Positions 56,828-64,000 of a DNA stretch of 64,000 bases are shown here, piece after piece. The stretch is taken from positions 1,205,394-1,269,393 of the forward strand of contig JBLWGC010000104.1 in assembly GCA_048772705.1 (NCBI GenBank), read 5' to 3'. Within the stretch, counting starts at the first letter, position 1, and every line of letters starts with the position of its first letter. Source of the DNA: Leidyana gryllorum EB-2025a. Lineage: Eukaryota > Apicomplexa. A model generated the notes under the pieces. The model was not told the DNA's origin. It searched no databases and was given only the letters and a program-made list of their open reading frames with translations. The translations under genes were made by a program, and so were the position numbers.

Positions 56828-58474
56828 TCAAACAGCCTTTGAGTGGCCCACAGGCAGTGACAGATGGTGGCGAGTCTCATCCAGCAATTGCTGTCTAATG
56901 TGGTGGGAGCTCAACTTTTCGCGGTCCCCGACTTCCCTCATGGCTCTGCTCTCTGGTTGAAGTAACAGTCGGTGTCTCTCTGCGAGGACTCCCAATCGAG
57001 CAGGTGCCGACAGAGAGCTGTGAATGCAGAAGCTGAGAGTGCTCACAAATTCCCTCCAGTTATTCACGAGGGAGAAAGACCCACTTCCGTCGACGCCGAT
57101 GTGCACCGAAACGTCGTTTTTCTCTCTGTTGCGACCACCAGAGGCCGATGGATGTTGTACAGCGAGAGAAGCATTTTGAATAGCGTCCACCCAGGGGCCT
57201 TCTGACAAAAAGTAACACTCCTTGTCAGCACACCGTGTCCAAGTGGAAGTGTGAGAGATCGGTAGTGGTGTGTAGCGGGGGATCACAATGGAGGCTTCGT
57301 GCAACGAGCAGTCCAGTATTGGGAGCAAAGTATGAGGTTTTTGGTCGACATTGTGGAGAATGTTTCCCAATATGGCGGCCCCGAAAGCCACCGATCTTCT
57401 CGCATCTTCAGAATTACATACTTCCACTTGAAGCTCGAAGTTATCCACAATTGTTTCGTAAGGCTCTTCCATATGCGAGCCACCCCCGAGCAGAAACACT
57501 TTGTCAACGCCGGATGCTTCTCGTGTGACAATATTCACCGCCTCCAGATACTGTTGGCAGCGTTGGAAGTTGAGCGCAATCAAGTGATCGCAGCCGACCT
57601 CGAGCTGACAGGTGGACGCGATGATCTCCACATCAAATTGAGCGCGATTCGACGTTGTCAGTTCCTGAATGGCCTTCTCGCATTGCGAATGGAGTCTGCG
57701 ATAAACCCCATCGTTCACAGTCAGATCGATCCCGACTTCATTCTTGAGCCTCTCAAGGCAGTAGCTGATCAACGAATCTGTGAGGTCGCAGTCCACAAGA
57801 CGGGCTACTTGAGTGTCAGTGTTAAAGATGAGAAAGTCGTTGCGTTCCTTTCGCATATGCCACAGTTTCAGCGAGGTTCCCATATCAACGAAGAGTACGT
57901 CTTCAAGGGTGTCAGATGGCTGCAGGTGTTTACAGAGAGCGAATCCACACGCGTCGCGCTCTGCGATGACTTCACACACACTGAGACCCGCGATTCGGCC
58001 GGCGAACTCAATTGCGCGGATTCCATCAGAGTGGAAATCTAACGGAACGGTGATGACCGCCTCAGATACTTCGCACTGCAGATGGAATTCTGCGGCTTTT
58101 CGAATGACGCCAAAAATGAAGGCGAGTATCTCCTCCGGACGGAAGATTTGCAATTCTTCGCCACATGACATTTTGATATAAACATTGTGTGCCATTCCTC
58201 GGACGAGATCCAGCGGCTGCCGCGTCTTCGCCCGCCATTCGACCGCCGCATCGTATTTGAGTCCAATCAGTCCCCTGATATCACACACAGTGTTCTGGGG
58301 AGGTGCGTTGGTGGCAGCGCTTCCCACAGCGATACCGCTCTCAGTGAACGCCACGGCATTCCGAAGCCTCTCTTGGCCCAGGATTGGGATCGCCTCAAGT
58401 TTCCCTCCTCGGCAGATAGCCGCCGAGGAATATCGGGTCCCGAAATCGATACCGATTATGCGATTCTGAGTCAT
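56828..58474 (-). CDS. Hsp70-like protein, array copy 6
   Basis: Single exon, 548 residues. Motifs: NRIIGIDFGTRYSSAAI, TVCDIRGLIGLKYDAAVEW, VSEAVITVPLDF, FVDMGTSLKLWHMRK and VFLLGGGSHMEEPY. The beta domain is shorter and more divergent (VHIGVDGSGSFSLV). The tail HHIRQQLLDETRHH is the array's shared tail without its Cys pair. The N-terminal half is close to copies 4 and 5. Confidence 0.8.
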   Translation of the reverse strand: MTQNRIIGIDFGTRYSSAAICRGGKLEAIPILGQERLRNAVAFTESGIAVGSAATNAPPQNTVCDIRGLIGLKYDAAVEWRAKTRQPLDLVRGMAHNVYIKMSCGEELQIFRPEEILAFIFGVIRKAAEFHLQCEVSEAVITVPLDFHSDGIRAIEFAGRIAGLSVCEVIAERDACGFALCKHLQPSDTLEDVLFVDMGTSLKLWHMRKERNDFLIFNTDTQVARLVDCDLTDSLISYCLERLKNEVGIDLTVNDGVYRRLHSQCEKAIQELTTSNRAQFDVEIIASTCQLEVGCDHLIALNFQRCQQYLEAVNIVTREASGVDKVFLLGGGSHMEEPYETIVDNFELQVEVCNSEDARRSVAFGAAILGNILHNVDQKPHTLLPILDCSLHEASIVIPRYTPLPISHTSTWTRCADKECYFLSEGPWVDAIQNASLAVQHPSASGGRNREKNDVSVHIGVDGSGSFSLVNNWREFVSTLSFCIHSSLSAPARLGVLAERHRLLLQPESRAMREVGDREKLSSHHIRQQLLDETRHHLSLPVGHSKAV

Positions 58475-58841
58475 TGCAGTCCACTTATCTATGCTCAGGC
58501 AGATCCTTCCGCTGCCGAGCTCGGATCTGAGTTAATAATCTCAAAAGTCAGCTGCACATAATTTTCGGCTCACATGGATTATCACAAATTGGCCTCTCAG
58601 CGTTCGATTCGGGGTAAAGTGAAGTTGAGTAGAGCGATGTATTGACCTTCAGTGATATCCATGCCCAACTCGCCGAACGACAGATCGATCGCGTTCCGAT
58701 GGAATCCGCCAAAATTTTGACACATTCAAGTCGGCCGCAACGGAACTACACTCCCGTCCGATAAGAAAAAGTTGACCGATAATCGATCGTTCACAACAGA
58801 AAAAGACGAGGACGCGCGACAATGGGATGCATAGGAAAATG
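58475..58841 (-). promoter_or_regulatory. 5' flank of copy 6, duplicate of the copy 5 flank
   Basis: About 265 bp next to the copy 6 start match the flank of copy 5 with substitutions and small gaps. Beyond ~58740 I see nothing recognisable up to the decayed copy 7. No coding frame. Confidence 0.55.
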
Positions 58842-59039
58842 TTATCCCCAACGAGAGCTCGAATTCTCCCATCGATGAGATCGGACGCCGCCCACCGCGC
58901 ATGAAAGTGTCGACCCCGCGCCAGACGGAGCGTCGTGCATCAAAACAGCTTTCGGCAATGAGGATGCGGGCTGAGCAGTTTCGAGGGAGAATGGTCCATT
59001 CTCATTGACGCAATATTGCAATAGTAGAGGATTCCTCAA

Positions 59040-59640
59040 GGTGCTGTTGATGGAGGGCACTGTGAGCCATCAAAAGCCAACGATCTCTCCGCGTCCTCAG
59101 CAGCAAAGAAGTCCGTCTCGAAGTGCTGAAGGCACCTCGGATCGTCTTTTGAAGTTCTCCCCCTGTGACAATGACCGACTGGCAGAATCACGTGGGAGGC
59201 CAGCGAATTCAAATGCTCCGATTCCATCAAAGTGGAAAGCAAAACAGCGGCACCACCGTATGAGACACATTGCACTTCGAATGGATTACAGGCGCCTCCC
59301 CGAATGGCTCCCATTGAGAAGGCGAGCAGCTCTCCGGAAGTACCGATTACACTTAGAGTCAACTTGAGTGTTCACATCCGAATGTCGGACGCGATTTAGC
59401 CGCTGCGGCGTCTCCTCCCGCCATACGATTGCCGCATCATATTCGCGTCCCCGGGTTCACACACAGTGGTTCGAGGAAGGTTCCGATTGCGGAGGTTCCA
59501 CAGTGACAACCGTCTGTGCAGAGGCAACGGCATTCAGAATTTTCTGCGGGATGAGAGTTGGAACGCCGCCCCCCCGTTTCGCTCTTTCGCACACAGGCGC
59601 CGAGGGTTATCGAGTGCCGAGCGGTTACGGACGTCGGAGA
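59040..59640 (-). pseudogene. Hsp70-like array copy 7, decayed relic
   Basis: Only fragments survive. Reading the minus strand from 59640 gives ILNAVASAQTVVTVEPPQSEP (compare RLRNAVAFTESGVAVG...APPQ), then YDAAIVWREETPQRL (compare YDAAVEWRAKTRQTL), then SGELLAFSMGAIR (compare PEEILALIFGAIR) and SKWKAKQ/FHFDGIRAIEFA-like remains in other frames. A jump follows to EDAERSLAFDGS (compare EDARRSVAFGAAI of copy 6). There is a stop where GTRYSS should be, several frame changes, and the middle of the gene is deleted. Boundaries approximate. Confidence 0.7.
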
Positions 59641-59869
59641 CACGTTGTGTGAAGAATCGCTCAAGAGTGGGTGAGGAGACGTCGGGGAGGAAGTGATGGG
59701 GTAATCCGCTGGCTTTGGTATTGAAGGCAGAAATGTTCCGTCTACTGTAACATTTTGCCATCAATCTGGAGGGACTGTTAAGCAAGTTGGATCACCAATT
59801 TGGCTCATTGTATACGTCCACGGTGCACGTGTTGACCACACAACGAGATCATTGTAGCAGTGAGTGGTA

Positions 59870-61576
59870 TCAACCGCAGCCACAGTGGTCGTAATGTCGA
59901 GTTTCGTCCAGTACCTGTTTTGCGATACAACGGCGACTCGGGCGCTCACACCCTTCGCATTCTCCCACCTCTTCACAAACCTTGCGTCCGCCTTGTAGTA
60001 TCTCAGCACTTGCAACTTTCAGCCTCCCAGCCATTTTTGGAGACATCAAACTGCTACGGGTGTAGAAGGGCACGGACATTGTTGTATTTGTAGAAAGACA
60101 GCGCGCTGAGAGACTTCCAATTCCATCTGTCTCCACCCTAAATGTGAACTCGGCTTCCTTCATCTCAGGACATTTCGACAGGAAGTCTGCCAGCGGAAAT
60201 ACGGCTAACACTTGGTTCCGATCTCTTTGAACAAAATAGCCCTCCATCACCCCAACGCCCTCCATTGCCAGGGAATCCAGATCGGACCATCTCCACGTAC
60301 GAACAGCCGGCAGTTCTGACAGTTCATAGAGGACAGGCATAAAACAAGTTCTGGAATGGTACAGTCCGAGAGGAACCACAATGGGAGGACTGTTATCGAG
60401 GCGACTTGGTTGCCTGGCTCGGACAAGGGCACCATATACGATATCGATGTATGGATCTATCGAGTCATAAATCTCGACAGTGTGACCGTTGAAAAACTCG
60501 TGGATGCGATCTCGCAGCAGCCAAGATCCGCCACCAATTATAGCAACCCTCTGCACCTGATGTTTCGCAATATTAGCGTCCCTCAGTACGACCTCGATGA
60601 CTTTCATACATATGTCGAAGCTCTTCTGATTCAGATCATTGAACTTATCGCGTGACGCCTCAACGTAAGACTCGAGGTTGGACAGATCTGACTCGAGGTT
60701 GGACAGATCTGACTTCAGTGTCACTCGCTTCAGTGTGACACGCTCCGATTCTCTGGACTCCTCAATTGCAGATTCACACTGTAATTTGAGAGCCCAATAC
60801 AAAGAATCCCTCGCGGTAAACTCGTCCGCGCTCCCGTCTCCGAGGCACAACCTCACCAATGTATCGGTCAAGAGACTACCAAAATCAACAACGTTGTTTT
60901 TGGTTGCGTAAGCGAGGCAGGGAAGTCTTCCTTGTTTTTTAAGGAGCCAAAGCTTCAGAGAGACTCCGCAATCACACACCAACATCGTATCCCCTCGAAG
61001 TGTCTCTCCATCTTGGGCATGGACGTTTCTCATCGACGCTAATCGGCAGGCCTCCCGCTCCGAGATCACTTCCAGGACAGTCAGACCCGCAATTTGGCCA
61101 GCGAGCTCGATAGCTCGGACTCCGCCTGAATGAAAATTCAACGGAGCCGTCACCACCGCCGCAGATACCTCACACATCTGATACTCCTCTGCCGCCTTTT
61201 TGATAGTTCCGAATATCAAAGCGAGTACCTCCTCGGGACGAAATCGACGGATCTCTCCACGCCACTTCACTTCGATAAGAAACGTGTCCGCCGCGGCGCG
61301 GACCAGAGAGATTGGCTGCCGAGTACGCGCGCGCAATTTGACTGCCTCGTCATACGTGAGGCCAATGAAACTTCGGATATCATGAACGGCAATGTCGGAA
61401 GGGGCATTCCGAGCAGCGGCTCCGACTACGACACCTTCGTCCGTAAAGGCGACGACATTCAGCAGCTTCTCTGCCCCCAAAATTGGGATAGTATTGTCTG
61501 ATTCGGGACTTCTGCCTATCGCTGCTCTCGAATAGCGGCTCCCAAAGTCAATGCCAATGACGCGATTTTCAGACAT
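59870..61576 (-). CDS. Hsp70-like protein, array copy 8
   Basis: Single exon, 568 residues. Motifs: NRVIGIDFGSRYSRAAI, VHDIRSFIGLTYDEAVKL, VSAAVVTAPLNF, VCDCGVSLKLWLLKK and VAIIGGGSWLLRDR. In the nucleotide-binding domain there are two in-frame micro-duplications (RVTLKRVTLK and SDLSNLESDLSNLES; DNA 60674..60740). The beta domain has FTFRVETDGIGSLSARC. The tail is the fullest version: CEGCERPSRRCIAKQVLDETRHYDHCGCG. Confidence 0.8.
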   Translation of the reverse strand: MSENRVIGIDFGSRYSRAAIGRSPESDNTIPILGAEKLLNVVAFTDEGVVVGAAARNAPSDIAVHDIRSFIGLTYDEAVKLRARTRQPISLVRAAADTFLIEVKWRGEIRRFRPEEVLALIFGTIKKAAEEYQMCEVSAAVVTAPLNFHSGGVRAIELAGQIAGLTVLEVISEREACRLASMRNVHAQDGETLRGDTMLVCDCGVSLKLWLLKKQGRLPCLAYATKNNVVDFGSLLTDTLVRLCLGDGSADEFTARDSLYWALKLQCESAIEESRESERVTLKRVTLKSDLSNLESDLSNLESYVEASRDKFNDLNQKSFDICMKVIEVVLRDANIAKHQVQRVAIIGGGSWLLRDRIHEFFNGHTVEIYDSIDPYIDIVYGALVRARQPSRLDNSPPIVVPLGLYHSRTCFMPVLYELSELPAVRTWRWSDLDSLAMEGVGVMEGYFVQRDRNQVLAVFPLADFLSKCPEMKEAEFTFRVETDGIGSLSARCLSTNTTMSVPFYTRSSLMSPKMAGRLKVASAEILQGGRKVCEEVGECEGCERPSRRCIAKQVLDETRHYDHCGCG

Positions 61577-61796
61577 TCGAATTGTATCTCAGATTTGTAC
61601 CAATACATCTGTCTAACTCTTAGAAAAGCCTCGCCGCTCACGTGTTTATGCGCACTTACACACGGCATCTGTGTGTTAGCCCTCCTATCACTATCAGACT
61701 GGTGGCAGATCTCATCAGTCGTTCGAGAGACGTCTCTAAGACTGCGACTGTGTGACCGAACTATGAGTAAGGTGACAGGAGGGTTGTTGGAGAACT

Positions 61797-63500
61797 TTAA
61801 GCAGCAACAGACAGATCAGTGATTGCGTGTGCATAGTACTCAGCCTCATCTGTGACTTGCTGAATGGTACAACGGAGGCTCGGCGACTCGCACCCTCCGC
61901 ATTTCTCGTCTGCCGTCTCTTCCTCGATCGCATCGGGGACGAGGCTCGCGGATGTCTGCTCGAGGCCGCGGATTATGTCCGGTGAGAGGACACTGCTCCG
62001 CGTATAGAAAGAGATCGATTTTGACACATCAGCCGAAAGGCACTTCGCCCGAATTGAACACCGGCCGTAGATATCGATATTTATGGTGAACTCCACTCCA
62101 GTCTCACCAGCAGGAGCTGCGGGTAAATCCTTGAGCTCCAGCTTGCAAATCTGAGTGTTGGCAATCAATTGAGCACAATCCCCTTCGTAATATAGTGAAA
62201 GCATCGAAGTTTGATTGGAGTCCCCTGTTCTCCGAACCACTCTACGGAAAGCCGGCAGACGAGTGTTCCGAGGAAAGAGAACCCAAAAATATTGACCTGC
62301 CAGGCTCCGCGCATCGGTCCCGAATGGCAGGACAGTGTGAGGGTCTCCGTGCAGTGAGTGAAGTATCTTCGCTTGGGAAGCGGCACCATAGACGACTGAT
62401 TCTTGCGCTTCTCCTGAGTCCCAAATATCCACATTGGCCCCTTCGAAGGCGGCTTTCAGCAACAGTTTGATTAGTCTCATACGAGAGCCGCCACCGAGCA
62501 GTATCACTCTTTTCACCCCGGCCTTTGAGACCGAGGCCCTTTCCAAGACATTGAGAACCGCTTGGACGCACTTCGTGGCAAACTTCCGGCAGAGATCATC
62601 GTACTCTTCAGCCGTAATACCGACCTGACATCTAATTTCACGGACCTCAAAGTGAACCTGCGTGCGGTCTGACGTGGTCAACGCCTCTTTCGCACTCTCG
62701 CAGTGCAATCGAAGGGAGCGGTACAGCTCAGCGGCCGAGGTGACTTGAGACTTCACTCGATCATTGAGATGCCTCAGACACTTATTCATGAGAGATTGGG
62801 TTATGGTCTCGCCGTCATCCATTGAGCCAGTGTGTGTTGCGTAGGTGAGGAAGTCCTCACCAGAACGGCGGAGAAACCACACTTTCAGTGAAACTCCAAC
62901 GTCGCAAAAGAGAACATTGGCGAGTCCCCTTTTCGGTAGATCGTTCAATAAGCGTTGAGAGTACGTGAGTCCACAGGCGTCACGCTCGGACAAAGTTTTG
63001 CGGATTGTCAGGCCCGCAATTTGGCCAGCGGCCTCTATGGCTCGAATACCATCTGTACGAAAGTTCAGGGGAACCGTCACCACCGCTTCAGATACTTTGC
63101 ACTTCAGATAGTCTCCGGCCGCTTTTTTGATGCACCGAAAGATCACAGCCAGTATTTCTTCTGGCCGGTAGTGTGTGACTTTGCCACAAGACTTCATTTC
63201 GATGTGAAAGTTGTCTTCGAAACCTCGGATGAGCTCAAATTCCTGCCGAGTCGCCTCGTGCCACTGCATCGCCTCATCATATTTGAGACCAATAAAACCT
63301 CGGATATCACACACGGTGTTTTCAGGAGGTGCTTTGAGGGCATCGACTCCAACAACGACACCTTCGTCGGTGAAAGCCACGATATTCAGAAGTTTATCGG
63401 CGCCCAATATCGGGATCACTTCGGGTTTCTCCCTTCTGAGAATCGCTGCGGAAGAATAACGGAGGCCGAAATCGATACCAATGATTCGATTCTCTGTCAT
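61797..63500 (-). CDS. Hsp70-like protein, array copy 9
   Basis: Single exon, 567 residues. Motifs: NRIIGIDFGLRYSSAAI, TVCDIRGFIGLKYDEAMQW, VSEAVVTVPLNF, FCDVGVSLKVWFLRR and VILLGGGSRMRLIK. The beta domain has EFTINIDIYGRCSIRAKC and SISFYTRSSVLSP, the latter shared closely with copies 3 and 8. The tail is CGGCESPSLRCTIQQVTDEAEYY. First gene of the array in the transcription direction. Confidence 0.8.
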   Translation of the reverse strand: MTENRIIGIDFGLRYSSAAILRREKPEVIPILGADKLLNIVAFTDEGVVVGVDALKAPPENTVCDIRGFIGLKYDEAMQWHEATRQEFELIRGFEDNFHIEMKSCGKVTHYRPEEILAVIFRCIKKAAGDYLKCKVSEAVVTVPLNFRTDGIRAIEAAGQIAGLTIRKTLSERDACGLTYSQRLLNDLPKRGLANVLFCDVGVSLKVWFLRRSGEDFLTYATHTGSMDDGETITQSLMNKCLRHLNDRVKSQVTSAAELYRSLRLHCESAKEALTTSDRTQVHFEVREIRCQVGITAEEYDDLCRKFATKCVQAVLNVLERASVSKAGVKRVILLGGGSRMRLIKLLLKAAFEGANVDIWDSGEAQESVVYGAASQAKILHSLHGDPHTVLPFGTDARSLAGQYFWVLFPRNTRLPAFRRVVRRTGDSNQTSMLSLYYEGDCAQLIANTQICKLELKDLPAAPAGETGVEFTINIDIYGRCSIRAKCLSADVSKSISFYTRSSVLSPDIIRGLEQTSASLVPDAIEEETADEKCGGCESPSLRCTIQQVTDEAEYYAHAITDLSVAA

Positions 63501-64000
63501 TTATTGTTTATTCTCCAGTGTGATGGCGGAAGGACCCTTTGCCGTCACTGATGGTGTGGGTCTGTTGAGAGTGCGATTGGGAGCACTTTGTGCTCTGTCT
63601 GGATTCAGTCTGTAGTACGAACCTGTCGACACCAGCGGAATGTTGGTTGCGGTTGTCAGCTAGTTGGAGCAAGAAGAAGGGGGCGCGAAACGAAAAGCCA
63701 ATGTTCAGAGTTTGAGATATTTTTGTCCAACGGTAAGGGCACCGGCTGCGAGTCATCGGTTCGGTCGTCGGAAGGAAGAAGCGAATGGAAGCATCACGGA
63801 AGAGACATAGACTGAATTGGGGAGCAGACCACACAGTGAGTGTTGTTCGGACAAACGGGGCTCATCCCCATTCGGGACATCTCAAGCGATATCCACGAGA
63901 TATTGTTGGTCCAACACCGCATTTAGTCATTCCATAGCAGCTGGGTTGGCAATCAGAGAGTGCCATCTCCCGGTACTCGAGTACTGGCAGCGGGTCTCGG
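63501..64000. other. 500-bp region at the window edge
   Basis: Upstream of copy 9. A 108-residue minus-strand frame (63508..63834) shows no recognisable motif and overlaps what should be the copy 9 promoter. I see no Hsp70 fragment, so the array may end at copy 9, though the window stops too soon to say. Confidence 0.4.

Noticed and set aside
63508-63834. 108-residue minus-strand frame upstream of array copy 9
   Set aside because: No motif, no clear splice partner, and it sits in the expected promoter of copy 9.

Overview
The window is nuclear DNA of a gene-dense protist-like eukaryote. Almost every multi-exon gene resolves into exons joined by very short canonical GT-AG introns, mostly 40-60 bp and a few of 100-260 bp. 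Gaps between genes are often under 200 bp, genes lie on both strands, and two neighbours overlap at their stop codons. The genes are strictly eukaryotic (CCT chaperonin, BUB3, LUC7, PA200, DSS1, a synaptojanin-type phosphatase). No organelle, bacterial or viral block is visible and I saw no tRNA or rRNA gene. A perkinsid or other alveolate is my best guess from overall style; this is inference. Exon structures below were worked out by hand from reading frame and splice motifs, and every model keeps frame across all its junctions.

Layout. 1-7.1 kb: the 3' end of an AFG2/SPATA5-like AAA ATPase, a coiled-coil hypothetical, a secreted and probably GPI-anchored S1/P1 nuclease, and two divergent hypotheticals. 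7.2-16.1 kb: a TBC RabGAP, a synaptojanin-type SAC/5-phosphatase (membrane traffic and phosphoinositides), a tiny secreted protein and LUC7 (U1 snRNP). 16.2-23.1 kb: a secreted protein overlapping BUB3 tail to tail, a prolyl-4-hydroxylase-like protein, an oxalate-CoA-ligase-like acyl-CoA synthetase, and DSS1/SEM1 hidden in three small exons. 23.2-31 kb: a membrane protein, a large disordered Ser/Pro protein, an acidic coiled-coil protein, CCT epsilon, and two small secreted proteins with GPI-like tails. 30.8-41.5 kb: the proteasome activator PA200/PSME4 in 11 exons, a facing pair of HNH-like zinc-motif paralogues, and seryl-tRNA synthetase. 42.1-46.6 kb: a large FUSC-type membrane protein.

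The last 17 kb (46.7-63.5 kb) is the unusual part: nine consecutive Hsp70-related units on the minus strand, seven of them open and two decayed. All open copies have Arg where Hsp70 has its catalytic Lys71, all have an altered phosphate-2 loop, and six of the seven lack a long helical lid. Four of those six, and less clearly two more, end in a shared short Cys/Gln-rich tail. Copies 4-6 are recent duplicates that include 5' flanking DNA, and one of them is frameshifted, so the family is in birth-and-death turnover. With the HNH-like pair, this is the most likely undescribed biology in the window.

The window also concentrates proteasome and protein-quality genes (AFG2-like, DSS1, CCT5, PA200, Hsp70-like array), but nothing in the sequence shows that they are co-regulated.
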